Shown: positions 16,729-26,477 of the stretch, in pieces
How positions within the stretch are numbered: the stretch's first letter is position 1
Layout of the letters: every line of letters begins with the position of its first letter
NCBI GenBank assembly: GCA_000433015.1
Contig: HF998022.1
Location: 1 to 54,807 of the forward strand
Source: Firmicutes bacterium CAG:631
GTDB lineage: Bacteria; Bacillota_I; Bacilli_A; RFN20; CAG-631
DNA length: 54,807 bases
Direction: 5' to 3'
Notes under the pieces: model-generated
Told to the model about the DNA's origin: nothing
Database searches by the model: none
Seen by the model: the letters and a program-made list of their open reading frames with translations, nothing else
Program-made: the position numbers and the translations under genes

Positions 16729-18915
16729 ATGGAACTTAAATTAAAAATCCCAAAACAAATTCAACAAAATTATTCCATTTTAAATTATGATTATGCTGCT
16801 CCTTTTGATATCTTTTTAGAAGAATATATCGATGGATTTATCGTTATTGATAAGCAAACTATCAAAATTTTTCACCAAAACCAACTTTATCAAGAATATG
16901 CCATCCAAGATTTTGAAAAATTTGGTAGTAAAGCAACCATCAATGGAGGATATATTTATGGCATCAAACAACAAAATGAAGTCATTTTAGCGACTTCTAG
17001 CAAAAAATATTTTACTCGTTTAGCCAATATTGCCTTGGGTTTAAACATTTATCTTCAAGAAAAATTTTTCCCAACAAGTGATGCCAATGAACCATTTTGT
17101 CCTAAGTGTGGACGCGTTTATCCTTTTGGATTAAATCACTGTATTTATTGTAAAAAGAAAAAAGATAGTTTAAAAAGATTATGGGGATTTACAAAAAATT
17201 ATCGCGTATTTATGCTTTTGCAATATCTATTTTTATTATTGCCTATCTTATTTGATTCGATTAATCCGATGGTTTTTGAACGAATTATTAATGATTATCT
17301 AGTTCCCAAAAATACAGATTATAAAGGGTTTGCTTTTATGATTTTATTAGTTGCCGGAATCTATATCATTAAAACGATTTTTAGTATGTTAGAGCAATAT
17401 TTTAATCCGATTGTTGCATTTGGAATTGGAGATAATATTCGTGTTCAAGTTTATGATAAAATTCAAAAGTTATCCATTGCTTCTGCTAGCAAAAAAACAA
17501 CTGGAAGCTTAATTACACGAGTGAGTAGTGATACGCAAGAAGTCCAATGGTTCTTTTCTTGGGGCATTCCTAATTTTATAAGAGTAATTTTAACGGCTGT
17601 TGTCGTCTTTGCATTGATGTTAATCATGGATTATAAATTAACATTACTGGTCCTTATTCCATTGCCATTTATTTATGTTATTAAAATCGTGACACAACAT
17701 ATTATTTGGCCAAGATATGATAAAAGATGGAAACAACTTTCTAAAACCAATAATGTTTTACATGATATTTTAGGTGGAATCAAGGTTGTAAAATCTTATT
17801 CACAAGAAGAAAAAGAAATTCAACACTTTAAAAAAGAAAATAAAAAATTAAAAGAATATGATTATCAGGCTGAAAAAACATGGCTAATGATTATGCCTTG
17901 GGTTTGGTTTTTAGTAGGGGCTGGAGAAATTTTAATCATTTATGTTTTAGGAAATCGAGTCATTGATAATCCTTCTAATTTAGGATCCTTAATGAAATGG
18001 ATGAGCTATACGGGAATGCTTTATGGTGCAGTAGGTTCATTAACGAATTATGCAGGAATGTTTTTTGAATTTAAAATTCGATTTGAAAAGATTTCAGAAA
18101 TTTTAGAAGAAGACATTAATTATGATCAAGGAACAAGCCTTCATTCTATCGAAGGAAACGTAGAATTTAAAAATGTTCGTTTTGGCTATTTAAGTTATAC
18201 CCCTGTCTTAAAAAATATTTCTTTTTCAGTTCAAAAAGGACAAATGATTGGTATTGTTGGCTATTCAGGAAGTGGTAAAACCACTTTAGTGAATTTATTA
18301 ATGAAGTTGTATTCACCAGATAATGGACAAATTCTTATTGATGGTGTTCCATTAGAAGAGTTTGATGCTTTTGAATATCGAAAACAATTGGGTGTGGTTA
18401 TTCAAGAAACATTCCTATTTAGTGGAACCATTTTAGATAATATTCGTTATGGGAAATCGGATGCCACTTATGAAGAAATCATTGAAGTTGCAAAAATTGC
18501 TAGAGCACATGATTTTATCATAAAAAAGCCATTTGGTTATGATACCAAATTAGGAAATAAAGGGGCTGGTTTATCAGGAGGCGAAAAACAAAGAATCGCT
18601 ATTGCTAGAGCGATTTTAAATCGTCCCAAAATCTTTATTTTGGATGAAGCCACTTCATCTTTAGATACGATTACTGAAAAAGAAATTCAAGATGCTTTAA
18701 ATGAAATTGTTAAAGGGAAAACAACTTTTGTCATTGCCCATCGCTTATCTACATTAAAAAATGCGGATCGTTTGATTGTTTTAAACAAAGGGGAAATGGT
18801 TGAATTTGGAACACATCAAGAATTAATGAAGAAAAAAGGATACTATTACGAACTAGTCAATGCACAAAAATTGACTTATCAATCCAACAATGAACAAGCT
18901 ACACTTCAAGATTGA
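16729..18915 (+). CDS. ABC exporter half-transporter with zinc ribbon (second of pair)
   Basis: A 728-residue counterpart of the first ABC half, with the same layout. A soluble N-terminal domain (1-120) is followed by a zinc ribbon CPKC-x10-CIYC (C124, C127, C138, C141), the membrane domain (about 155-450) and the nucleotide-binding domain with GYSGSGKTT, LSGGEKQ, IFILDEATSSLD and VIAHRLST. Both NBDs of the pair keep the catalytic Glu after Walker B, so two active ATP sites are expected. AAGGAGGG gives a strong start. The 3' end overlaps the pseudouridine synthase gene by 26 bp. Confidence 0.9.
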   Translation: MELKLKIPKQIQQNYSILNYDYAAPFDIFLEEYIDGFIVIDKQTIKIFHQNQLYQEYAIQDFEKFGSKATINGGYIYGIKQQNEVILATSSKKYFTRLANIALGLNIYLQEKFFPTSDANEPFCPKCGRVYPFGLNHCIYCKKKKDSLKRLWGFTKNYRVFMLLQYLFLLLPILFDSINPMVFERIINDYLVPKNTDYKGFAFMILLVAGIYIIKTIFSMLEQYFNPIVAFGIGDNIRVQVYDKIQKLSIASASKKTTGSLITRVSSDTQEVQWFFSWGIPNFIRVILTAVVVFALMLIMDYKLTLLVLIPLPFIYVIKIVTQHIIWPRYDKRWKQLSKTNNVLHDILGGIKVVKSYSQEEKEIQHFKKENKKLKEYDYQAEKTWLMIMPWVWFLVGAGEILIIYVLGNRVIDNPSNLGSLMKWMSYTGMLYGAVGSLTNYAGMFFEFKIRFEKISEILEEDINYDQGTSLHSIEGNVEFKNVRFGYLSYTPVLKNISFSVQKGQMIGIVGYSGSGKTTLVNLLMKLYSPDNGQILIDGVPLEEFDAFEYRKQLGVVIQETFLFSGTILDNIRYGKSDATYEEIIEVAKIARAHDFIIKKPFGYDTKLGNKGAGLSGGEKQRIAIARAILNRPKIFILDEATSSLDTITEKEIQDALNEIVKGKTTFVIAHRLSTLKNADRLIVLNKGEMVEFGTHQELMKKKGYYYELVNAQKLTYQSNNEQATLQD

Positions 18916-19711
18916 TGATTCTACCGACTTATATTCTTTTTTATTTAAGTTAGGATTAGCAAAATCAACGATAGATGACTTGATTTGTCATCAAGCTATT
19001 TTTATCAATCAAAAAGCGGTAAGTAACAATCAATTCCTTTTTTATCTTGATGAAATCACAATTGAACGGCAACCTGAAAAGATATCTATTCCGTTGTTTT
19101 GCGATCCTTTACAAATTATTTATGAAGATGATTTTTTCTTGTTGGTAAATAAGCCAAAAAACATGGATTCACTGAGTAGCAAAAGGCATTATGAAGATAA
19201 TTTGTCTTCTCGTGTCGCCTATTATTACCAAAAAAAGAAGATTCAATCCAATATTCATATCGTAAATCGTTTGGATTATTTGACGAGTGGTTTAATGATT
19301 TTTGCAAAACATGGTTTGATGCATCAATTTTTTCAAAACACAAAAATGACAAAAAAATATCTTTTAAAAGTGCAAGGGCATTTAAAAGATAAAGAGGGAC
19401 AAATTATTTTAAAGATAAAAAAATCAGAAAATGGGATAAAAAGAATCGTTTCGCCAGATGGAAAAACAGCAATAACGAATTATCGAGTTTTAAAAGAAAA
19501 TTCTCAAGATTCGATTATTGAAGCAACTTTAGTTACGGGAAGAACCCATCAATTAAGAGTATCCTTTTCTTTTTTAAAACATCCCATTATTGGGGATGAA
19601 TTATATGGCTCGTCAATCCAATCACCACTTCAACTATGCTGTTATTCTTTATCTTTTGTTCATCCAATCACCAAAGAACACCTGTGTTTTACGCTTCCTT
19701 TTAATTTTTAA
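18890..19711 (+). CDS. RluA-family pseudouridine synthase, divergent
   Basis: A 273-residue protein with an S4-like N-terminus (LFKLGLAKSTIDDLICHQAIFINQ) and an RluA-type catalytic domain. The catalytic Asp is kept in NRLDYLTSG (Asp129), but the usual HRLD is NRLD, and the KPxGxxVH motif is replaced by KPKNMDSLSS. Downstream motifs are normal: GRTHQLRVSF and HPIIGDELYG. It should convert uridine to pseudouridine in rRNA or tRNA; the target is unknown. It starts inside the end of the ABC gene without a ribosome site, so it is probably translationally coupled. Its stop overlaps the convergent minus-strand gene by 11 bp. Confidence 0.85.
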   Translation: MNKLHFKIDDSTDLYSFLFKLGLAKSTIDDLICHQAIFINQKAVSNNQFLFYLDEITIERQPEKISIPLFCDPLQIIYEDDFFLLVNKPKNMDSLSSKRHYEDNLSSRVAYYYQKKKIQSNIHIVNRLDYLTSGLMIFAKHGLMHQFFQNTKMTKKYLLKVQGHLKDKEGQIILKIKKSENGIKRIVSPDGKTAITNYRVLKENSQDSIIEATLVTGRTHQLRVSFSFLKHPIIGDELYGSSIQSPLQLCCYSLSFVHPITKEHLCFTLPFNF

Positions 19712-20510
19712 ATCTTCGTTTATAAAAAATAAAACCAATCAAATACATTAATATTACTAAAGCAAAGGCAATGCCTAAAAATAGAAGTAGTGTTAAAATG
19801 GTTTTGGTTGTTGTCATTTGTGCTTTAGAAAAAACAAATAAATGCAAACAAAAACAGGCAAATAAAAATAAAGGGATACAAAGAATTTCTAACCAATTCG
19901 CTTTTAAATAGTGAAATAGTCGAACTTTTCGGCTATTTCTTTTTAATAAAGCAAAAAATTGAATGAAAAGCAAATCTTCTTTACAATATAGTTCATCACG
20001 ACTATTCATTTTTAAAACCAAAGAAAAAAGTTCGTTTTCTACTTTCTTTTTAATGAAACGAAAAACTTGGTTATCGTAATCCATTTTTCGAACGGAAGGT
20101 TCAAATGCTTTAACTTTATCTAAGGAATCATAAATTAATTGGTCGTTAATCGTCACTTTCATAGAAGAAGTAAAGTCATTATAAAGAACATGAATGTGAT
20201 AACTAGCTTTTTTAGTTGCTACATCCCAAGTTTTACTTTTATATTTTGATTTTTGTAATAAGACATCTTCTTCATACAATTGAAATTTCACTTTTTTAAA
20301 AAAGAAAAAGTGGTGAGTATTGACAAAAAGACGATAATTTTTTTCTTGATAAGTAAAATCAAAAGTTTCTTTTGTTTTGCATTTTTTTAATGGACTAGAA
20401 AATATTTTTTGTTTATTATAATAAACATCTACATTTTTATTGTAAAAATCATGAGTAATCGTAATAAAATCATGGTTTTCTTTATAAAACACAAAATAGT
20501 TATAAACCAT
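19701..20510 (-). CDS. Membrane-anchored protein, unknown function
   Basis: A 269-residue protein with a soluble, Lys/Tyr/Phe-rich N-terminal part of about 200 residues that looks beta-rich. Two C-terminal membrane helices follow (ILCIPLFLFACFCLHLFVF and ILTLLLFLGIAFALVILMYL) and a short basic end. I chose the ATG at 20510 because AAGGAGTG lies 6-8 bp upstream; a longer frame begins at 20558 but has no such site. It is convergent with the RluA-type gene and divergent from the giant CvpA-like gene. No family is recognised. Confidence 0.72.
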   Translation of the reverse strand: MVYNYFVFYKENHDFITITHDFYNKNVDVYYNKQKIFSSPLKKCKTKETFDFTYQEKNYRLFVNTHHFFFFKKVKFQLYEEDVLLQKSKYKSKTWDVATKKASYHIHVLYNDFTSSMKVTINDQLIYDSLDKVKAFEPSVRKMDYDNQVFRFIKKKVENELFSLVLKMNSRDELYCKEDLLFIQFFALLKRNSRKVRLFHYLKANWLEILCIPLFLFACFCLHLFVFSKAQMTTTKTILTLLLFLGIAFALVILMYLIGFIFYKRRFKN

Positions 20511-20601
20511 CGAATCACTCCTTGAAAAAATTCTATCATAAAAGGGAAAATTTTCCAATCTTTCCCTCGAAAAAAATGTTTATATTCGACCCTTAAAGTG
20601 C

Positions 20602-20607
20602 TATAAT
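20602..20607 (+). promoter_or_regulatory. Extended -10 of the giant CvpA-like gene
   Basis: TGC-TATAAT at 20599-20607. The ribosome site AGGAGGGG (20631-20638) directly abuts the ATG at 20639, which makes the ATG at 20645, seven bases on, the better start. Confidence 0.6.
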
Positions 20608-20644
20608 AGTATAGTATTAGGCGAAGTATTAGGAGGGGATGCCT

Positions 20645-23600
20645 ATGGAGCCTCAAATTGTACTTTATATTTTATATGGGGTTTTTGCGTTGATTATATT
20701 AGGAGCCTTTTTAACCGGAATTCGTAGAGGGTTGAAAAAGTCTCTTTATTGGTTTATAACGAGTATTATATTTTTTGTTTTGTTTTTTCTTACAATGAAT
20801 GTAGCTAGTCAAAATAGCTATAATCAATGGATTAAACCACACATGTCCAATTGGTTGATTGATCTTTTCGATATGGATGCAGAAATTGCAACAAATCCTG
20901 CGATTTTAGATCAAGTTTCTATTATTGGACAAATGGTTTTAAAAATCGTTTACTTTATTGGATTATGGGTCATTTGTTATTTCATTTCTTGGGTTTTGTG
21001 GGTAACAGTCTTTAAATCGCTTTTGTTAAAACCAAAACGTTCAAAAGAAGAAAAACAAAAAGCAAAAGAAGCAGCTAAAGCAAGAGGAAAAGAAACGAAA
21101 CAAGAAAAAGAAATTCGCTTATTAAAAGAAGAACAAAAACAACCAAAAGTAAAAAAGAGAAGATTACTTGGTGGAATGGTTGGACTAGTTCGTGGATCCA
21201 TACATTCTTTTATGATTTTGTGTTTTTTAAATGGTATTATTGCAATTCTTCCTGAAGTAGAACGTTCTCAACAAACAGCAAGTACACAAGATACCAATGC
21301 TAATTTATCGATTTATGATTATTTAGTGGAAAAAGTTCCAGGATTAAATCGAGTTTTAGATTATATTGAAGTTTATCAAGATTCTACTTTAAATAAAATC
21401 ACAAAAATTAAAATCAATGGAAAGACTATTGATTTAATGTTTACAGATGCTTTTTTAAGTGGAAGTTATCAAACAGAAGAGGGAAAAAAAGTCAAACTCA
21501 ATTTAACACGAGAAATGAAAAATTTGGCTGTTATTGCTACTAAAGCTTATGATTTGACAAATGGCTTTAATATGGCAAGTATTGATTTTTATGCTTTAAC
21601 TTTAGAACAACAAAATATAGCTTCTTCAATTTTAAAAATGATGAGTGAAGATTCTTTCTTAATGGGTAGCATTCCTGCTGTCATTGCTTTTGGTTTGGTT
21701 CAAGATGACTTATCAAAAGAATTAAAAGATTTAGGAATTGATAACCAAACCTTTAAGGGTGTCAATTGGGCAAATGATTTACTTACCATTTCAAAGATGG
21801 TCAATGATGTCTATGCCTTAAGTGAAACATACAATTTAAAAGAAATTGATTATTATCATTTAGATTTAGATTTAGTGGATTCTATTTTTACCTCTTTATC
21901 GAATTTAACGGTTTTACAACCATCAATGAATATTGCAACGAACCAATTACTAAAAATGGAAGAAATACAAGATATTATTGGTGAAACGCAACTTGATTTT
22001 TCTGATATCATTTGGTCTAATGAAATCGTAAATATTAGTCAAATTTATAAAGATTTTGTTGCTGTAGGAGTAGATGCCTTATTAGAAGATTCTAAAAATG
22101 AAAATGGGAAGGTAAATGTTTTACAAGCATTGACATCCTTGAGTAATGATGGACACGAAGCAGCTCAAAAATTAATTGATTCTATTTTTAATTCTGTATT
22201 TGTAGAACGAGTTGTTCCTGTTGCTTTAGAATATGCTACCGCACAAATTAAAGATGCAAGCATCCGTGAAATGATTAATTTTGATGTCGTTGGAGAAGAT
22301 GGTTGGGAAAATGAACTTTCTACCGTTTTCCAATTAATTAAAGAAATGTCAAAAGGTGGTCAAGAGCCATTCTCAACTTTTAATTTCCAAATGATTAAAA
22401 ATATTTCAGTGGATACTCTTTTAAAATCAAAATTATTAGAAGATGCTTCTATTACTTTATTAGTGAATTCTGCAAACGGGCAAGGACCTTTAAATGATAG
22501 TATTGCAAAATATATTGGATTGCCTGATGCTTTATTAGATAAAAATAACCCTGCTTGGAAAGATCGTCAAGGGGTTGCGGGAGAAAGAATTGATGGAGAA
22601 CTTCGTAAAACACTTACGCCATTAAAAGAAATTTTAAATCAAATTGAAGATTTCGATGATGTGTTAGGTTCTCTTCCAGAAATGATTCAAGTTGTTGATT
22701 CTTCTATCACTGATTCTAATGTTTTATATTATTCTTTAAATAAAGCCGTTCCTGTTTTATTAGGTACGGATGTCATTACCATTCCATCATCCGCATATGA
22801 AGAAAATGGTTTAATTGCAAAAGAGGAATTAAATGCTTTATTTACATCTTTAAAAATGGTTTCTTTTAATCATTTGATTGGTACAAAATTAGTCGATGAA
22901 GAATTAGAAGATGGTACAACGACTCAAAAAGAAGTTCATGTTTTTGTGGATAATACCGATGCTGTCATGGAAACGATGATGGAAATACAAGATGCCGAAA
23001 CTTTCTTCCAATCTAGTATTTTACAATCAACGGCTTCTTATTTTATTCAAGAATATGCTGGTGAAGTAATTGTTTTACCAGAAGGAACTTATACGAATCA
23101 AACGGTTGTGAAAGGAGAAAGCGAAGAAACTTTAACAATTTCGATGATTCATCAAAAAGATTTAGCGTCTTTGCTTCAATCATTAGGTTCTTTAAAAGAT
23201 GAAAATGGAAATTTAATATCCTTTACAACTTTACAAGATGAACCAGAACAAATTATCAATTATTTAAGTGTTGAAACGGCTCAAAAAGTCTTTATATCAA
23301 GTAATACAGAAACATATTCTAGCATTTTACATACAACGATTTCAAAATATTTGATTGAATATGATACGGATGGAACTATTTTAATTCCAACAGCAGCTTA
23401 TGAAAATGCGCAATTAATTCAAGGAAAAGAAATCGTGAATCTCATCCAAAGTATTAAAAAATTAGAAATTGATGACTTTAATCAAGTAAAAGAAGATCCA
23501 ATGTCTTTAATGCATAAAGTGGATCAAAAAATGGCTGAAGAATTGTTTTTAAAGGAAAATACAGAAACGTATTCTAGTATTTTACATGCAACCATGTCGA

Positions 23601-25585
23601 AGTATTTATTAGAACCACCTTCAGCAGATCAAGAAAAAGTTATGATCATTCCAAACTCTGTTGTTACTTTAGCTAATGATCAAGAAAAAGCCTCTTTTGT
23701 TGATGGACAAGAAATTGTACATTTAATTCAAGCTTTAAAAGGAATTGGCATTGAAGAAATTGATTTTGAAACCTTTACTTTAGATGATTTAATGATTCAA
23801 GATATTTATGCTCAAAAAGAAGTTATCAATAATAGTTTAATTTTACGTGCTTCAACAACAGCATATATTGAAAAGGCAAATATTGAAATTCCCAATTCGG
23901 CATATGCTTATCAAGATAGCACATCTTCTTATGTAACCACGGATGAATTTAATGCCTTTATGGATATGGTTTATTCATTATTTGATGTTGAAAATCAACC
24001 AGATCTTACTTTAAAAACTTTAAAAACTTTAAAACTATCTGATTTTACAATCGATCAAATTTATCAATCTAAAGATAGTTTATCTTCATCTAAAATTGTT
24101 CGTAATATGGTTACAAAAGAAATGATCAATGCTTTAGGCAATACATCTTTACCTGCGGATAGTTTAGATACAGAAAATATGATTACAGAAGAAGAAGTTC
24201 AAAATTTAATTGAAAGTTTAAAAATTTTAGAAATTCAAGATTTAACAACGATTGAAGTGAATAACTTGACTTTAGATGTTTTGAAGAAAAATGATTATGC
24301 AATTTTAAATTCAATTATCATTTGGGATAAGATATCTGAAGAAATTAAAGGAATTGATGCTTTAGTCATTCCAAGTGATGTTCAAGAAACCATTCAAGGG
24401 CAACAAAGAATTAAAAAAGATGAAATCAAAAAAATATTTACAAGTTTAGAAACTTTAGAAATTCAAACGATAGCTAGCATTGATGTGGATTCCCTCGTTC
24501 AAACGGCTTTATCAGATTCTTTTGATGAAAGCAAAATTAGAACGATGTTAGATTCTACAATCATTGAAAAAACGGCTTCTAAAAATATTAAAGATAATTA
24601 TAATATGGGAGCGTCTATTTTCAAATTGCCAGAAAATCAAAAAGTTTCAAATTCTATAGGAGAATCAATAACCATTGATTATGTTTCAAATGATATTGAT
24701 AAAGAAGAAATCGTCTCCTTGCTGTTATCAGCCAAAACATTAGGTTTTAGGAATATGGAAGTAACAGAATTCTCTTTCGATGAATTCTTGAGTCGTAATC
24801 TTTCAGATGAAGATGTTCAAACCATTTTAAGTTCTAAGATTATTAGTTATAATTTAGGAATTCAAATTGCTGATGAAAATATAGAAGGTGGCATTTTCAA
24901 TGGTTTATTAGTTCTTCCTGAAAATCCAGTTTGGTTTAGTCATCTTATGATTGGTGAGGAACTTATTGAAGGCGATGTCTATCCATTTGTATGGTCTTTA
25001 AATAAGATTTATACGGATACAACTTTAAAAGGTTTATTTGATGAATTGACAACGACCGATAGTTCATCTACGACAGGACTTTTATCCAAGGAGGATTCGG
25101 TTTATGCCTCTTTAGCCAATTATGCTTCAAATGGAAGAATTTTATTGGGTACAATTCCAAGCATTGCAAATAAATTCTTAAATCAATATAAGGGGGGCCT
25201 AATTCCTACTGATACTATTACAATTCCTACTAATGAAGGAGAAGATTATTGGAGAGGAAATACTGGTGATATTAAAGATGGTGAATTATACAAATTTATG
25301 ATTGGTATGAATCGAATTTATAATTACGATAAGTATACATCCGAAGAAACACTAGCAAATGCAATCAAAGAAATTTGTCAATCAGCTATTTTAGTAGAGC
25401 CTTTTAAAGAGAACGTATTATTTAATGAGGCGACACTTGCTATCCTCAATGCTTATATTACAGCAAATAATTTAGAACCATTGCCAACCAAAGAAGAAGT
25501 ACAAACGAAAGAGGAACTTCATGCCTATATTGACCGTTTTGTTCAAGTTTTCTTTAAGGCAACAACGAATATTCCTTCTATTTAA
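20645..25585 (+). CDS. Giant CvpA-like membrane protein with extracytoplasmic repeats
   Basis: At 1646 residues this is the largest gene here. The first 210 residues resemble CvpA (colicin V production family): four membrane segments, GIRRGLKKSLYWFI after the first, a Lys/Glu-rich loop of about 40 residues (KEEKQKAKEAAKARG and on) before the last, and LVRGSIHSFMIL at the last. CvpA alone is about 160-180 residues. The other 1400 residues are acidic, mostly helical and without further membrane segments. From about 685 to 1600 they carry roughly ten diverged copies of a module of about 90-110 residues: a short helix, an IPxxAY-type strand, then EhhxLhxSLKxLxI. No sortase or wall-anchor signal is seen. 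Transcribed alone, with its own promoter and terminator. Function unknown. Confidence 0.78.
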   Translation: MEPQIVLYILYGVFALIILGAFLTGIRRGLKKSLYWFITSIIFFVLFFLTMNVASQNSYNQWIKPHMSNWLIDLFDMDAEIATNPAILDQVSIIGQMVLKIVYFIGLWVICYFISWVLWVTVFKSLLLKPKRSKEEKQKAKEAAKARGKETKQEKEIRLLKEEQKQPKVKKRRLLGGMVGLVRGSIHSFMILCFLNGIIAILPEVERSQQTASTQDTNANLSIYDYLVEKVPGLNRVLDYIEVYQDSTLNKITKIKINGKTIDLMFTDAFLSGSYQTEEGKKVKLNLTREMKNLAVIATKAYDLTNGFNMASIDFYALTLEQQNIASSILKMMSEDSFLMGSIPAVIAFGLVQDDLSKELKDLGIDNQTFKGVNWANDLLTISKMVNDVYALSETYNLKEIDYYHLDLDLVDSIFTSLSNLTVLQPSMNIATNQLLKMEEIQDIIGETQLDFSDIIWSNEIVNISQIYKDFVAVGVDALLEDSKNENGKVNVLQALTSLSNDGHEAAQKLIDSIFNSVFVERVVPVALEYATAQIKDASIREMINFDVVGEDGWENELSTVFQLIKEMSKGGQEPFSTFNFQMIKNISVDTLLKSKLLEDASITLLVNSANGQGPLNDSIAKYIGLPDALLDKNNPAWKDRQGVAGERIDGELRKTLTPLKEILNQIEDFDDVLGSLPEMIQVVDSSITDSNVLYYSLNKAVPVLLGTDVITIPSSAYEENGLIAKEELNALFTSLKMVSFNHLIGTKLVDEELEDGTTTQKEVHVFVDNTDAVMETMMEIQDAETFFQSSILQSTASYFIQEYAGEVIVLPEGTYTNQTVVKGESEETLTISMIHQKDLASLLQSLGSLKDENGNLISFTTLQDEPEQIINYLSVETAQKVFISSNTETYSSILHTTISKYLIEYDTDGTILIPTAAYENAQLIQGKEIVNLIQSIKKLEIDDFNQVKEDPMSLMHKVDQKMAEELFLKENTETYSSILHATMSKYLLEPPSADQEKVMIIPNSVVTLANDQEKASFVDGQEIVHLIQALKGIGIEEIDFETFTLDDLMIQDIYAQKEVINNSLILRASTTAYIEKANIEIPNSAYAYQDSTSSYVTTDEFNAFMDMVYSLFDVENQPDLTLKTLKTLKLSDFTIDQIYQSKDSLSSSKIVRNMVTKEMINALGNTSLPADSLDTENMITEEEVQNLIESLKILEIQDLTTIEVNNLTLDVLKKNDYAILNSIIIWDKISEEIKGIDALVIPSDVQETIQGQQRIKKDEIKKIFTSLETLEIQTIASIDVDSLVQTALSDSFDESKIRTMLDSTIIEKTASKNIKDNYNMGASIFKLPENQKVSNSIGESITIDYVSNDIDKEEIVSLLLSAKTLGFRNMEVTEFSFDEFLSRNLSDEDVQTILSSKIISYNLGIQIADENIEGGIFNGLLVLPENPVWFSHLMIGEELIEGDVYPFVWSLNKIYTDTTLKGLFDELTTTDSSSTTGLLSKEDSVYASLANYASNGRILLGTIPSIANKFLNQYKGGLIPTDTITIPTNEGEDYWRGNTGDIKDGELYKFMIGMNRIYNYDKYTSEETLANAIKEICQSAILVEPFKENVLFNEATLAILNAYITANNLEPLPTKEEVQTKEELHAYIDRFVQVFFKATTNIPSI

Positions 25586-25603
25586 AAAAAATAGATTTAA
25601 GAT

Positions 25604-25637
25604 AAATCCTAATTGAGTGATTTCAATTAGGATTTTT
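25604..25637 (+). terminator. Terminator of the giant CvpA-like gene
   Basis: The stem 25604-25616 (AAATCCTAATTGA) pairs with 25623-25635 around a 6-base loop, and T-runs follow. Confidence 0.9.
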
Positions 25638-25736
25638 TTATATATCTATTAAAAAGATAAAAATGCTTTTATAGGCATATGCTGAACTTCCTTTCATTTT
25701 CTTAATACACTAATAATAGGTTAAGTTGGTGATGGA

Positions 25737-26477
25737 ATGGAAAATAAAATAACGTTTACAAATGTAAACAAATCTTTTTATTCTTTAAAAGAAGAAACAG
25801 TTGTTTTAAATCAAATCTCCTTTGATGTAAAAAAAGGAGAAATCGTTGCGATTGTTGGCCCCTCTGGGTGTGGGAAAAGCACTTTGTTAAATTTAATTAG
25901 TGGTCTTATTCAACCAGATTCAGGTAAAATCGAAATCAACGGAAAAGTGGGCTATATGTTTCAAAAAGATCATCTTTTTGAATGGCGAACGGTCTATAAA
26001 AATATTACTTTAGGACCAGAAATTGCCAAAATCAAAATTGAACCTGAAAAAATTGATCAGATTCTAAAAAAATATGGGTTATATGATTTTAAAAATCATT
26101 ATCCTAAAGAATTATCAGGTGGGATGAGACAACGCGTCGCTTTGTTGCGGACGCTAGCTTTAGATCCTGATATTTTACTACTTGATGAACCATTTTCATC
26201 CCTTGATTACCAAACCAAAATCACCGTTCAAGATGATATCTATAAAATCATTAAAGACGCGCAAAAGACGACCCTTTTGGTCACACATGACATTACGGAG
26301 GCGATTGCCATGGCCGACCGCGTCATTGTTTTAACAAAAAGACCTTCTACAATCAAGGCGATTTATGATATTGAATTAGATTTAAAAGAAGAAAAAACAC
26401 CATTGCTATCTCGTAATAGTCCAAAATTTAAAGAATATTTTAATTTGATTTGGGAGGCTTTGGATATCCATGAATAA
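25737..26477 (+). CDS. NitT/TauT-type ABC importer, ATPase subunit
   Basis: A 246-residue ABC ATPase with Walker A GPSGCGKST, signature LSGGMRQR, Walker B ILLLDEPFSSLD and H-loop THDITEA. The short VGYMFQKDHLFEWRTV Q-loop region and overall length place it with the SsuB/TauB/ThiZ-like group. It energises the permease encoded next, with which it overlaps by 8 bp. Start at 25737; an ATG at 25732 is out of frame and soon closed. No riboswitch such as TPP is visible in the 100 bp upstream. The substrate cannot be read from this subunit. Confidence 0.93.
   Translation: MENKITFTNVNKSFYSLKEETVVLNQISFDVKKGEIVAIVGPSGCGKSTLLNLISGLIQPDSGKIEINGKVGYMFQKDHLFEWRTVYKNITLGPEIAKIKIEPEKIDQILKKYGLYDFKNHYPKELSGGMRQRVALLRTLALDPDILLLDEPFSSLDYQTKITVQDDIYKIIKDAQKTTLLVTHDITEAIAMADRVIVLTKRPSTIKAIYDIELDLKEEKTPLLSRNSPKFKEYFNLIWEALDIHE

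Noticed and set aside
25638..25736. Possible riboswitch (TPP or other) before the NitT/TauT-type importer
   Set aside because: No CTGAGA-type or other conserved riboswitch core is visible; only a terminator of the preceding gene and AT-rich sequence.
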